Part shown: in pieces, positions 34,401-58,760 of the stretch
Layout of the letters: each line of letters opens with the position of its first letter
Numbering within the stretch: position 1 is the first letter of the stretch
Assembly: GCF_030867095.1 (NCBI RefSeq)
Contig: NC_081824.1
Span: 149,201,433 to 149,265,432 of the forward strand
Direction: 5' to 3'
Origin: Alligator mississippiensis
Lineage: Eukaryota; Chordata; Crocodylia; Alligatoridae
Length of the DNA stretch: 64,000 bases
Made by a program: the position numbers and the translations under genes
Notes under the pieces: model-generated
Database searches by the model: none
The model's input: the letters and a program-made list of their open reading frames with translations, nothing else
What the model was told of the DNA's origin: nothing

Positions 34401-37141
34401 TTATGCACTGTATGGTTGAAACACTTTGCTTCCAATTGAACTCTGCAGATACAGATTCAGCAGCCTTCTTTTTACAGTAGATTGCTTAGTTAATCCAATA
34501 ATATAGCTAATGGAGGGAGGTGGTGAACAGGGTACCAGCCCTGGGTGCCGACTTCAGAGGGGAGCACAAAAAGTGACCACTAATGCTGGCTGTGGCAACC
34601 CAGCTACTGCCACATGTGCTGCTGCCGTCCAGGGAGAACTGCCCAGCCATGCCTCCCGAGTTAATGATTATACATAGTATAAGAGAGAGAAGTGTAACCT
34701 AGGGCGATTAGCACAAAAAAGAACTCCTACAGCGATGGTCCTCCAAGTCATCCCACTGCACTAGAATCGCAACACAGACAGAAAACATTCGGGGATGCAA
34801 AACACACAGACAAACAATCTCCATGACCCCCTTTCTACATAGCAAACCAGCACAGAGAAAAAGAAAAAAACCTCTCAAGATCTAAATGTCAAACAGCTGT
34901 CATTTCAGGGACTTAGCTGCAACACTTGTTAACCTACAAAGTTTGACAGAACACTTTTTGACATACATTTATTTAAGAATTGCCAGAAAACAGGGCAGAT
35001 GCACTTCATTAAAAATGTCCTTTCCAAACATGACGGATTTGTAAACTTAAGTCCTTAACTGTACTGCAGAATGGATCATGTAAACACTTTATAGAAGTGG
35101 CAGAGTGAAGGGAGTGGGGGAGGAAGGGGGGAAGGTGGGGAAAAAAAAAAAAAAATCACTGACAGTCAATGCCAGTGGCTTTGTATTTCAGGTCATAAAT
35201 ACAACTGATTGTGCCATAAACACAAACATGATAAAGCCTACCTCACAGTTAAATTTTAGTTATGATAAAAAAAATAAAATATTAAATTGCTTTTAGTGCA
35301 ACATTCTATCATACGTAAGTGTATCATGCTTTGGAACTTTACTGTTACATTATATACAGGATACAGTAATACTCTGAAGTGAAGTTGAGGGGACAAAAGA
35401 ATGTAACAGAAAATGTTTACAGGTATGAGTTTAGTATTGTCCACTGAATATTTAGGTTTGTTTTGCAGTCTGCTGTGTCATGTGCACACTTCTGCATATT
35501 ACCCTACAGTACTCTTTTTCCAGCAGTGGCCTGTTCTGGTTATATACAGTGGGGAAGATGTTTTAAAAAACTGCATAGCCTTCAAGCTTTGTCAGTCTGT
35601 TTCTCCAAACACCATTTGCACGGACAGCTGTAAAACAGAAAAGCTTTAATCACTGATGGGCACATTTTAGGGAGTTTATCCTTAAGGAACAGATACAACA
35701 ATTGGATCCATGCACATGCAAGATTGTCTGGTGCCACAATTAAGTGAAAATGACTCCAAAGGGATGCCCTCTCCCTTCTTTACCCTGACTTCTGTCCTGC
35801 TCAATCCAGAGTATGAAGCAGGTATTAAGTAAAACACAAAATCCATCTCCCTTAGGCTACTCCTTGCCAGTCTCCTTCAGTTCTGCAGTGATAGACTGCC
35901 AAACTCTTTTAGGTACAAAGGTTTATTTTGCAATCGGTAAACAGAAGGCTTTATTATAGCCTAGCTTCACATTAACTCTTAAAATCATTCTCATTCCTTG
36001 CAAAAAAAAAAAAAGTCATTCCCAGTAGCCAATTACAATTAAACAGCATTGTCACCAACAGGGAGGCACAGCAGGATGCTCAAGGTAGGTGGTAACAGAT
36101 GCAGAACAACAGAAGAAAATCTTCTACCCAGGGTTAGTCTTTAGGGCAAGTCACCCACCCACATCAACTCGACTGAAAGGGGCCAGATGAAAAGTCCCTC
36201 ATGAAATCCCTTGGTACCTGGAGACTGCTGAGAAAAAAAAAAAAAAGGAAGTGTTCCTGGTGAAGACTGTTAGCTGAAACAATATTCTAACCCCTAGAAC
36301 AGAACTTTCTAACCTATCTTTCCCTGTGTGGTACTGGAGAGGACACAGATGGTGTACTGGCAGTTTTCCCTCTCCAGTTCTGAAGTAGCACTACTTGTCT
36401 AGTTCTGAGTACAGCCAGCTGTACACAGCCCATTATTCTCCTCTTTTCGTAGCAGCTAAAAGCAACAACAAACTGGTGGAAAAAGAGTCCAGCATTACTG
36501 CAAGAAGCAATCAGCTGCAGACCTCTACTGGAATCTGTCCCTCTGATCCTCGCCCGCACAACTACTAACGGGAGAGTTAGAAGGAAACACTCCCGCCCTC
36601 CCTTCCAGCCTTTTGGATATCTCTGGAAAACAGGTCTCTCCTCCAGAGGCTATGAACAGTCTTGGGGCTGATTCTTCCCTTTTGCCCTCTTCCTTCCCTT
36701 GTGCTCATATCGTGAAGCAATGCAAGACACCAAGCGCTGGTCTTCCTTGTAGGGAGAGCAGAACAAAGATTGGAACCAAATACTGTACTTTAATTATTTT
36801 GAGAGCAGGATGAGTCTTTACCACTCATTCTTTAAAGCATGATTATGAAAGGCCTTTAATAAGATATGGGGCTGCACTATATATTTTATATTTACATTTC
36901 TGGTAGTATTTTGTGATCACATTGTAAAAACAGCCTGCCCTTGTCCAGTCATCAGCATCTTTTAAAAGGTACAAGATTGGCAGCAGAACTTGCCAAAGGA
37001 TAAGCTTTTTGGATTTTCTGAGAAATACTATGGAATAAAAAGCAAATTATTTCAGATTTCAATAAGGACCTGAAGCATGAAAATTGCTTCTACTTAGGAG
37101 AAGAAAACAAAACACAACCCAACACTGGAAGCAAGCCCTTA

Positions 37142-37147
37142 TTTATT
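37142..37147 (-). promoter_or_regulatory. RAB4A: Proximal RAB4A polyadenylation signal candidate
   Basis: AATAAA on -, 167 bases after the stop codon. Use of this site would give a very short 3'UTR. Confidence 0.35.
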
Positions 37148-37313
37148 ATTTTGCTTGATGCTACCCTGTTCTACAATTTCACTCTGGTAAAAGTTCAATA
37201 CCACAAAATTGGAAGGCTCTGTATTAAGGCATCAAATGAGGTATGGTAATCCACCAAAGAGGCTTACCTCTTGCATCTAAAATGAGCGTTCAGGACTTTT
37301 TTGTTCAGTTTTC

Positions 37314-48453
<11,140 letters not shown>

Positions 48454-49169
48454 CTGAAGAATGAAAACAAAAGAAACCATTTAAAAAAAAAAAAGAAGAG
48501 CCAAACATTTAAGACATTTGCTATTTTTAATATTTGCTTTTTACTTTTTCACAAGATCAAATATGGAGCGAAAAGTCTTCAGTCAGTCAGCTCATATTTT
48601 AGTGAGAAAACTCAGTGTGTGGACAGAGGAAACAATTTCGGAGGAGAAGTCAGTCAATCTACTGTAACTTTTGTTGGTCAGTTATCGTGGGGTAACTGGA
48701 AGATGCACTGCAATACTTACCCTTGTGTTTTGTCCATGTATAAGTTATTGTGGTTTAACTTCACTTATTATGGGGAAGGAGACAAATTAAATAATCACAA
48801 CAGATCAGCTGATGCACATTTATGAGCTGAAGTCTCTCCTCGCAAAGCAGTATAATTTTGTCTGCCCATAGTCTCAGTAATATAGTGATTAAGCTAAGGA
48901 ATAAATTTGTATTAAAGGTATTAAAGACTAGAGTTAGAAGAGAGCTAAGTGGACGTTTCTGGGGGGGTTGTAGAGCTACAGGAATGAGATGCTGTTAAAG
49001 AGCAAAATAAATTAATTGAAAGGTCAATTAAAAAAAGGTATGTATAATAAAGTAAGGTACTTTTAGCATTCCAAAAGTGTATGGTCTGGCCTTTCAATGG
49101 TGTCCCAATATCTAACAGCCCTAAACATGATTTGAAAGTCATTTTAAAATTGTTCAGATACCACAAGGA

Positions 49170-49440
49170 ATCAGAACTTGTGGCAGAGGTGATATCTTTT
49201 AATAAACCAACTAGATATTTGCAAAAAAACCCCCAACCTTATTTCCAAGTTTTTGGGCATACACACCCTTCCTTAGGTATAGGAGAATGCAAAGATCGTA
49301 AAATTTCTCCTGGGTGGAAATGAAAATTTATATTTCACAGGAGCTGAAGGTGGTGTGAGATCTCCTGATTGGAATAGTTAATTTTGTGCAAATACCTCAG
49401 ATACTACAAGGCACCACTTAGGCTCAAGGACCTGTTTCTA
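49170..49440 (-). repeat. Dispersed repeat with hammerhead-like core (copy 6)
   Basis: ACTTGTGGCAGAGGTGATAT, TTTTAATAAACCAACTAGAT and GGGCATACACACCCTTCC mark the family, and CTCCTGGGTGGAAATGAAAA with the following GGAGCTGAAGGTGG match the reverse complement of 19330-19395. The core blocks are more mutated than in copy 1. Confidence 0.6.
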
Positions 49441-50049
49441 TGAAAGCAAAGAAAGTCACATGCTGAAAGGCAGGAATCGGTTTGTATAAGGAGAAGCGAT
49501 TATTTAGAATAAAAAAGCCTACACTTTTTAGTTGTTTGAATGTATTTTTGTCATTTAAACTGCTTCCAAGATTGAGAACTAGTTATCTAATTGATTTATA
49601 TGCCACCTTTCCCATATTGAGAAACTCATCGTGCTGAACAAAATTCAAGACATACAAACTTCAGTGCTGAACAACATTAGACACAACAGATATACAAATG
49701 GACTGTTAGATTTCAGGAAGCACCAGGGCAGAAGCATATTGCAAATCAGCATATTGCTGAATTCAAGTATAATAGATTCATGACCCAATTTGTAAGGAAT
49801 TATACACCTAATAGTCATTTACAATGTAAAATTCAATCATAAATTAAATGTTTTAAAAAAGTAATTTAATTTTTTTTTGTTAAAAGCATTACTAGACACT
49901 ACCACCTCCAGACATCCTCATATCCTTTTGCCATTTGCAGTAGATTCTGATATTCTGCATATAGTTTTTATAACTGTCATGAATTTGTTCCAGTTCTAAT
50001 TTTCTGTACCATCAATACAGATCACACTAGCTCCATCATGCAACTACAG

Positions 50050-50342
50050 CAGCAATTCTCAACCAGAATGCTGCAGCATCCCGGGGTGCTGTCAGATCTT
50101 TTTAAGAATGCCAGGGGTGTCGCACAATTTTAGCACTGCTTGATGTACAAATATCTACCCATAATTCACAAAAGAGGAGGAACTTGGAGATTTCAAATAT
50201 GAATTCAGTGTCAAAAGCATTCTTGGGTTCTTTGCAAGAGAAAGAATGTTCTATTATTTTTCTGTCATCAAGCAATGAGTGAAAACTAAGAACTGGCATT
50301 TTCCAAGGGGTGCCTTGAGTCTAGAAACCTTGAGAACTACCG
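50050..50342. mobile_element. hAT MITE, 293 bp
   Basis: The ends CAGCAATTCTCAACC and CCTTGAGAACTACCG are inverted relatives of the 'cagtggttctcaacc' group. The flanks AACTACAG (50042-50049) and AACTACAA (50343-50350) differ at one base. Confidence 0.9.
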
Positions 50343-50923
50343 AACTACAATATTTGGTATAATGCTGAGGCAGCTGAAGGCACACCTTGGGCTAGGGCTA
50401 TGCTTATTAAAAGCTTTTCTGGGATAATTACGCCTGTTAGATTTGTGAACAAGCTACCTCCCTAGCTGATATAAATTATGCTGGCAGAATTACTAGTGTA
50501 AATGTAGGAGTTATACCAGCAAAAAAGATAATTTTGCCAGTGTAACTTATTTTGGTTGGGTAGCTGATTTCAATCTTTTCTTGAGTGTAAGCTGCATGCA
50601 CACTGGACTTTGTGTAAACAAACCATAAGCTATAGCTAATACAGCTGTCCTTTCAATGTATTTTTAAATTAAAATTGCTCATACAAAATCTACACACTTC
50701 AGGAATTCCATTTTTATGTTCTCCAGTTTCTGCTCAGTAGTTTCAGAACCTCTATGGTAATAGCTTAATTCCACAGTGCTATTATTTTCTAAGCTTGGAA
50801 CAACTGCAATATTTTTGTATGTATTTACAGGCTTTAAATCATTTTTATTTCAAGTTTGTTCAGTGTTTGCCGTAACAAAATTAAGGTCTGCAAAATTGAA
50901 AACAAGTCATTTCTGGCCCTTTG

Positions 50924-51267
50924 GGGCTTCTATACACACACAGGGAAGCTGCTCCAGTGCTGGAATTCCAGCATGCCGGAGTAGACTCGATTAATCGAGT
51001 CTGCTGGAGCATGGAAATTACTATACTCCAGCAGACTCCAACATCACATGCATCAGCATCCCTGCACTGAAAACAGCAGCAAGGTGCTTTAAACTGAAGC
51101 TTGTTTGACAAGGTTTAGCTCAAATCACCCTGCCATCATTTTTCAGCATGGGGACAATGATGCACGTGATGTTCCGGGAGCTTTTATTTAGCATGGGTCT
51201 CGGAGCTCCGCTAATTAAAGCCCGCCCTCTCTCCTCCCAACCTCCCGGAACACATCTATAAATGCCC
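50924..51267 (+). mobile_element. MITE with TATAC/TATAA ends, copy 2
   Basis: Homologous to 15641-15958 in the same orientation: ends GGGCTTCTATACACAC and ACATCTATAAATGCCC. The flanks TTG and TTA suggest a 3-bp duplication. It contains the perfect palindrome ACTCGATTAATCGAGT and a larger hairpin of CTCCAGCAGACTC words around it. Confidence 0.75.
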
Positions 51268-52381
51268 TTAGTGACAAGGCAAGAGGAGTTAGGAGATCTT
51301 GTCATATTTTTGGGGGGTCCACAAGCCCATTTGTATTTTTGGTTATGTGAATTTTGTCCAAGCTAACTTTATGCTTCCCTTTAATAGCAATTTCTACTTT
51401 TTGCTTAAAACAGAGAAGTGAAAAAAAGATTACGACTCAGCTAAGCATTTAAGTACCACTACCGAGAACAGAACATTGTAAGGGCTCCTAATACATTACA
51501 ATTATGACTGGGTTACAATTAGCTAAAGTAACATATGGACAAAACTTATGGTAGGAGAAAAAAGGGCAAGGGCTTTATTATACATCAGCTGTTCCACAGT
51601 AACTCTTACACACTTCTTGCCTGCCCTACTCCCCACCACCATCTAGAAGATCAAGTACAGTAGCTTAGCCTTCATTAACAGAGAAAAGTCCAAATGGTAG
51701 GATCCTATTGTGAAGAGAGTAAAGATGAGAACTGCATCATACTCCTTCACTGTTTGGTGTGGAGGTGGTGGTGATGATAGTGTCAAACAGGTTATTCAAG
51801 TATTGGCTGTAGGAAAAAAAAAAGACCAGGCCATAGCTAACACACCAAGGCAGAGATGCCGTATGCTATCAGAAGTCCCAGATAAGCCACTTCTTTTACA
51901 GATTACTTTTTCCCAGGCTCATGCATACACTGAAGCCATTAGTTCCTTCTACTCCAGACAGGAATGATTCTGCATTACAGCGCATCATTAAATGTCTCCT
52001 AGCAATAGTAAATGCACCAAAAGTTTTTCACGCTGTGTATAAAATTCTGCTGTTGAAAGGGCACTGGGAGGACAAAACAGTGTTGTAGGTTCCCAGCATT
52101 CATAATGCTCTAGCTGGCTTTTACCAACAGAATTTGTTGATCTCTACAGTGACTATATATTACCAAGGAATTCTGACACCATTTTAGTTATCTGCACGTG
52201 TTGCTTTCTGGTGTCTCATATGGTGTTTGATGCAATTCTATTTTCTGCTCTTTTCTGAAAGCCTTGATTTGCTCACGAATATACAACTACACCTTCTCAC
52301 TACAGTCTGTTGCTAAACTACTGCTATCTTTCACACCCCCACCCCACTGTTCATTCTTTCTAAGCAAGAAATTGTTAGAAA

Positions 52382-53286
52382 TAAGGGTGCACTGATAGAG
52401 ATTTTTTGGTCTGATACAACCCAATTCCAATATGCAGCCCTGTAGTGTGGAGAGCAGTGACTGGCTGGTAAGTCTGTTGTAGATAAGGGGTGGGGGGAGG
52501 GAAAAGGCATGGGGGCACAAATTTAGGCCTCCATGGTGAGGAAGGGAGGGAGGGGGGCTGGGGAAAGGGCAGCCGCTGTCCACCCACAGGACAGAGCTGT
52601 GGCTCATCGAGGGGGAGGCTTCTGTCACTGCACACACCCAGGAAGACATGGGGGGCATGTGCCCCTGGATCTGTGCATGGAAAAGGGTGGGCTGGGGCCA
52701 TGCCAGGCTCTTTCCAGCACGGCGCTGGGCTGGGCTGCGCTCAGGGTGGGTGGCAACAGCACTGCACAAATTTTTGGTTGGCTGCAGTCCCCCAACCCAG
52801 CACTGTCACTGCCTGCCCCAGCCTCCTACTGGGAAGAGCCCAGTGCCGCTCTCAGCAGCAGCCCGCCCTCGCCCCGCACACAGATCCGGCACACGCCCCC
52901 CCCCCCCCCCCCCATGACATCCTGGGGTATGCACAGCAGTGGAAACCACTCCCCCTGGACGAGCTGCGGCTATGTCCCATGCCCCATTCTGCTACGTAGC
53001 ATCTGCTCCTGCCCCAGGGACAGCCCCACTCGCTCCCCCCCCATGGGGCCTAGATCTACACCCCCTCCCCCCCCCCCACTTCCCCAAGAGACTTATTGGC
53101 TGTTCTCCACACTGCTGGGCTGTGCTCCCGGCCACCTGCATGCTGCACCACAGCTGTGTGCATGCACAGAACATTTAATCAGCCACATTATTGGCCACGA
53201 GTCAAAAAAAGCTGATTGCTGATACTCTCAATTTTCCTTATATCAGTGCTGATCCAATATAGGACCAATGCATCGGTGCATCTCTA
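52382..53286. mobile_element. hAT-type element, 905 bp, GC-rich interior
   Basis: The ends TAAGGGTGCACTGAT and ATCGGTGCATCTCTA are inverted relatives. The flanks GTTAGAAA (52374-52381) and GTTAGAAG (53287-53294) differ at one base. The interior (52480-53180) is C/G-rich with an 18-base C run (52896-52913) and long open frames on both strands that mirror each other and read as composition artefacts. No transposase seen. Confidence 0.88.
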
Positions 53287-53437
53287 GTTAGAAGGGGTTT
53301 TTTTTGTTCTGATTGGTGGGTATTCTAGATAGTATCTTCTCTAATGGGTTGAGAAGTCATTCAACCTGCCATCAGCTCTTGTCTGAACTTCTGAAATAAC
53401 CCATAGGTGCCCTTAATAGAACATTTTATTTTCTACA

Positions 53438-53656
53438 CAGTGGTTTTCAAAACTGTTAGGCAGAACCCTGGAGTTCCACGATAGGTCATCAGGGGTTCTG
53501 CAAAGAGACTGGGGATAACGGCAGAGCCAGTGAGGTGCCAATGAACCACCATTGCTGGGCTGGGTCACTTGGCATCGATCTTTAGGAAAAGGGTAGGGTT
53601 TTCACAGCAGAAGTGATATGAAAGGACTCTGACTTGAGGAAGTTTGAAAGGTACTG
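53438..53656. mobile_element. hAT MITE, 219 bp
   Basis: The ends CAGTGGTTTTCAAAACTG and AGTTTGAAAGGTACTG are inverted relatives; the inner GGTTCTGCAAAGAGACTGGG wording is typical. The flanking duplication is decayed. Confidence 0.75.
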
Positions 53657-54705
53657 CTCTATGCCACCAGTAAGGGCTTCACAAACCACAACTGTTATGG
53701 AACTATTACATATACCATAAAAACTCAGTGAACTCTGAAAACTACTGAATTTCCCCTTTTACAGCCCAAAATGGTATTAGTAACTGCACACGACGAAGTC
53801 ATAAACTTAAAAGATTTTCCACTTGCACAAAAATCCCCCCCCATCAGAAAAGCCCAAAGAAAGTTGTGAACAAAAGTTATAACAAAGAGAGAGTTTATTT
53901 CAATTTAAATTCTCCTATGTATAACATATGACAGTATCTCTTTAAAAATCCTTTTGAAATTTAGTCAGTTCCAAAAACTTAATTAAAATTATTTTCAGGT
54001 ACCACAGCTGGCCAGGTTCCCTGTTAGATTTTATAGTTAAAAAACACAGAGAACAACAATATTTGCTTTAAAAACATTTTGTGTTTATTTTGTTGCTATG
54101 TGAAAGATCTATTGCATAGTGAGTATTCTCAAGCACATGAAGTACACTTAAAAGAACTGCATAAAATACTTTCACTAATTGTAAGAGTTACTTTGTAGCA
54201 ACTGGAAAGAAAAGCTACCTGAAAATATTTTTTTTAATTGACAATATACACCTAAAATAGCAGCACAGGGATTATATGTTTGCCATCTCTCAGTCATCAT
54301 TTGTATCACAGTAGCACTACTAATACAATCCTAATCCTGATTAGGATTTTCTTCTGCCAAACATCCACATTTTTTGAGGCAGGTAACATGTAATCTAAAT
54401 GGCTGACTAGATCAAGTTTGCTGATTAAAATGGCCCTGTCTAGACCACAGATACACCTTTCTTGGCAGCACTACTCTCAAACAAACTGCTCTGCTCTACA
54501 AAGGCTCTTTCTCAAACTGGAAGCAGTACCATCTACACATGACACAGAGGGTGGGCTAACAAGCACCAGTGAGTGACAGTGCTAATTAACCCACCCACAG
54601 CAACATATGGATACGGCTACACTGCTTCTAGTTTAGGAAGCTGCACATCTGACATTTTCAAGGCAGAGCTTGGCCAAGTAAATTTGCAGTTTGGATGTGG
54701 TCCAA

Positions 54706-54985
54706 GATAGGGTCATCCAACTTCTGACTGGCTGGGGGCCGCACATGCTATGCTATATACCCCAACTCCCTCAACAATGTGGACCCCACCCCGCCATGCT
54801 ATAGAGGGTTTCTGGGTCTCCTGGCTCTGCAGTCTGAGCTGTGCTGCCCCCAGGGTGTGGGCAAGAAGCAGAAGCAGGAGGAGGAAGGTGGAACCTGGAG
54901 ACTTCAGCAGCAGCAAGAGAGCAATGGGGAGAGTGGTGCCTAGACTGTGAGCCTGGGAGCTGCAGGCTGCCAGTTGGACAGCCCG
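54706..54985. mobile_element. hAT-type copy, about 280 bp
   Basis: GGGTCATCCAACTTCTGACT and GGGGGCCGCACATG at the left face GCTGCCAGTTGGACAGCCC at the right. The exact ends and duplication are unclear. Confidence 0.6.
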
Positions 54986-55894
54986 GGACCCCAGAAATTT
55001 CTAACTAGCAGCTTAACAAACTTTGATGCAAATGAACTGCATTAACAGTGAAGCTAATGCTGCATTAATGAGGTATCCATAATGTGTTACCTGAAAATCT
55101 TGTAGTTAGAGCTTACTGGATTCTAATGTGCAAGCCAAATAGGAATCAGTCTTATTCTTTCAAACAACTGAAGAACCAATATATAGCAAAGGTTTTTTTT
55201 TTTTTTAAATATTAAAGAAAACAGACATTTCTGAATACAGTGGGAGCAAATCTGTGAAATAAAGCAGTGCCACTTTTATACAGTCAGTTCTGTGATCATA
55301 AAGGAACTTGGAATTTAAAGTGAAGGTAAGTTCTTTGAGGAGAGAGATGGCCACACACTCAAAACCTGTTTTTGGAAGCAGTCTACTTCTAACAATAGGC
55401 AAGAACCTACGTTTCTGAAAAAGATGCACTATACATATTTAACTAAGCATTTCAAAGCTTTCTTGGTGAACCCAGGAAACTTGTAATCTCAAGAATGACA
55501 GCTAATGCAGACAACATGTATCTCTTCTAAACCCCCTTCCCCCCCCATCAGGCTCCCAAAACTGAGGTGAATGTATTAAGTGGGGAAACTGGTTTTCTGA
55601 CTGGGACAGATGCACCCTGCTGTATTCCTGCTCCACAGTGCAGCAGCTGCGATATTACTATTAAGGAAGCTCAGGGAATACAACGGCTCATTGTTCTTCC
55701 CAGGTATAAAGAATCCTCTCTCCTTTTTACTGGTCTCGATTTTCCACTAATCAAGCTAACCTTTCGTGGGGCGATTTTAGTGTTTGCTAGCTGCTCCTGG
55801 TCTCTCCCCCTTATTTCACCAACCTGGAGACTATTTAGCTCTTTTCAAAATCAAAGATCTACCCATCGAAATGAGTCTTCAGCAGCAGCTAGGG

Positions 55895-57488
55895 CAGGGG
55901 TGGGCAAAATGCAGCCCACGGGTCAGATCCGGCCCATGGAGGGTCTTTGCCCAGCCTGCAGCAGATCCCTTGGTCCTGCCTGGTTCAAGCACCGTCCAGC
56001 CCATAGTTTGTCCTGCCGCCCTCTGGGCACACAGGGGGGCTGGGGTGGCTCTACAGCTGGACTGCCTTTCTAGGCAGCTCAGGTGAGAATGGCTCCTTCC
56101 AGCTGCCAAGGCTGCTGGTCCCAGCCTGTGGTACTAGTGAAGACCCATGGCCACAGCCACAACCCTGGCCCACACCCTGACTGCTCTGCACCGCCCACCC
56201 ACACTGAGCAGCGACCAGGCAGAAGCTGCTGCTCAGCATGGGGGGAAAAGTGGCCCCTCCACCTCACCACTGCCAGCCAGTCCTTGCTGCAGCTGCCCTG
56301 AGCCCACGCCTGGGCTGCCCTACGGCTCCTCTGCACCATCACCGCTTCCCATGGGGTGACTCAGAGGCAGCGATGGCAGCAGACAAGAGCTGCAGGGCAA
56401 CTTGGGCACAGGCAGTGGTGAGGGGCCACTTTTTCTCTGTGCAAGCAGCAGCTTCTGCCTGGCTGCTGCTCAGTGTGGGCAGGTGGTGCAAAGCAGGCAC
56501 AGGGCAGGCTGGGGTCAGGGCTGCGCACTGTTGGCAGTGGTGGGGAGGAGCCACAGAGCATGCAGGCTCTGGGCTTTTGTGGGGAGTGATGACCAGCTTA
56601 GGGGGGCATGCCTGCTGGCTTGCTCATGCGCATGTGGCCTCCCCTGGACCAGCTCCTTTGCAACCATCCCTTCTCCCCCAGAGCTTGGGGGCAGAAGCCC
56701 TAGGAACTCACGCATACAGCACGCCCCAGCCCAGGACCTGCAGCTGCTGCCACAGGGGCCCATTGGCTTCCATAGCAATGGTGGTGGGCAGGGGGAAGGG
56801 AAGGTGGTAGGCCTGGGCCCAGGCATCTCCAGTTGCTAGGGGAAGGCGGAGCAGAAGCTCCAGTAACTAGGGCCATGGGTGCTATAAGCCCAGCCAGCAG
56901 TAACCACAGTCCTAGGGCTCAGTGGGCCCATCTGCCCTGCCCTGCCCAGCGTGTGGGGAGGACTGTCACCCTGGGGCATGCACACTTCTGTGTCACGCAC
57001 ACCCCACCATACCCACACATCCTCCTCCACAAACTCCACCCTCCCCCACACATACCACACCCACCCCATCCCCCCACACACAGCATGCACACATTCCCCC
57101 TACACACTTCCAGGCCCCCAACCACACCCAATATAAAAGAGTAAGATTTTATTTTTAGCTATTTTGCAACTGCCTCTATATGCACTATGCAAACATGTAA
57201 ATAAGGACAAAAATATTTCTGAAATAAAATATGTTACAATAGATGTTTGTTTTTTAGTATATGATTTTGTTTTTTTTCCAGTTCCAAGACGGCAAACCCA
57301 TCTTCCCAAAAGGAGTACTTCCAGGGGCAAAGGGAGGAACTTCTGGTGGCAGAGGGGTTAGGGGGCAGGACTTCTGATCCCAAGATGGCAACCACGGGGC
57401 AGGGCAGGGCAGAGCTACCCTTACAGCCCTCAACAGCTCATCAAAACTCATTAAGTAGCCCTCCAGCTGAAATAATTGCCCACCCCTG
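55895..57488. mobile_element. hAT-type element, 1594 bp, with internal palindrome
   Basis: The ends CAGGGGTGGGCAAAATGC and ATTGCCCACCCCTG are inverted repeats of the 1141-1308 family. The flanks AGCTAGGG (55887-55894) and AGGTAGGG (57489-57496) differ at one base. The interior is strongly GC-rich. Bases 56163-56274 are the reverse complement of 56411-56525 with small gaps. A CCAC/CACA-rich tract lies at 57000-57125. Open frames on both strands (up to about 190 codons) have no recognisable domain and I do not call them genes. Confidence 0.85.
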
Positions 57489-58760
57489 AGGTAGGGTTTC
57501 AACTTTTTAATTAAGAAGGAAAAGAAGGGCAAGTCAACTCTCTGTTCTATACAGACACAACTCTGGAAAAAAAATCTTTCTTTCTTCATTCTGCCTTTCA
57601 ACATGAAAACGTGTATTACATTCTGGAACACACTGCATGCAAAAAAGGTATTATTGAACAAACCTATCCTGTCCTTTTTTCAAACAGTCATATTTCATCT
57701 TGATCTTTTGCAAATTGCATAGTATGACTATGCAATAAAAAAAATGTTCTGTTTATTAAATGCAAAGCCTTCTGATTTACTAATACACCAAGCAACAGGT
57801 AAAATGAGGGTCTAACTACTTCTCACTCTGCCAGTCTCACAAACTTCTCAAAATACTCGCTCTAAACTACCATCATAGCTATATCAACTGACAGTTACAA
57901 TTTCTCCATTTCTGTAGTTTTGGCAAGGTTTACTTTGAATGATGTCTCTGAAATATACTGATCCATGCTACAGCTTTAGTATGATTCAGAAACCTATCTA
58001 TAACAACAACAAAATTGCATTGCATCTGGGTCCCCTTGGCCTGGCCGTAATTTTAACATGTAATCAAATGCACTTAAGGAAACTTTTTATTTGTTAATTG
58101 TTTACAACACAGAGCACCAAATGCAATTGAGACTGTAGTGTCTGTAGGGCTGCTTAATTGCATGCGACTTTCCTCTTAGACTCTTCTTCCCAAAACAGAG
58201 ATGAAAGCAAAAAGCCTTGTAAGTCACTTCATTTTGTGGTTTGTTTTCTCTCAACCCAACTGACAAAGCAGCTTTGAGTTCCTGCATTCCACTTAGCTGT
58301 CAAGGCTGTTGCCCTAGAGAAGTCTCTCTTTTAAACTCTGCAGTTTTCTTCTGTGCAGTGCAGCTGAAAAGGAGTATGTCATTTAGACATTCCACAAACA
58401 TTTGCTGCCATCACATCAGCCGTAAACACAGGTTAAAAAGTGTTAAGAATCCATGGTTGTAATCAAGAAATGCTATAGCTAGCCACAAAGCTACACAGAA
58501 TAGGTTCAACAAGGAGCCCAACTCTGTGGCTGTATTAATGTGCAAGACAGTATATGGAACCCATTTACTCTCCTGCATAGACTATCTGCTTCACTAGGCC
58601 TTTTGAGGGATTCAGGGGAGAGGGGGGCCAGCAGTACATGAGAGAAAAAGCAGTAGCCATTGGGGATATTCCTTTTCTGGCATCAGTGGGCAAGAACTAG
58701 CAAAGCTTTGATTCCACCCATAACACTGCACTGGTCAGCACAGCTTAGCTGGCACATAAT

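Larger units (their letters stand above)
31475..37313 (-). other. RAB4A: Probable RAB4A 3'UTR (up to 5.8 kb)
   Basis: This AT-rich, repeat-poor stretch follows the RAB4A stop. Polyadenylation signals AATAAA on - lie at 37142-37147, 35922-35927 and 31494-31499, among others, so short and long mRNA ends are possible. The distal limit is an inference from the last signal before repeat-rich DNA. A GC-richer patch at about 34520-34660 may be an old repeat. No exon-like frame was seen. Confidence 0.5.

Noticed and set aside
52533-53222. Open frame of 229 codons on + in GC-rich DNA
   Set aside because: It lies within a hAT element, overlaps equally long frames in other frames and on the other strand, and its Pro/Ala/Ser-rich product has no domain. 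It is a composition artefact.
54420-54640. Another Harbinger-like MITE (GGCCCTGTCTAGACCA)
   Set aside because: The left end is suggestive but no convincing inverted right end or duplication could be read.
56238-56810. Open frame of 190 codons on + near 56.2-56.8 kb
   Set aside because: It is inside the 55895-57488 hAT element and spans both arms of its palindrome; antisense frames of similar length exist. No protein family was recognised.
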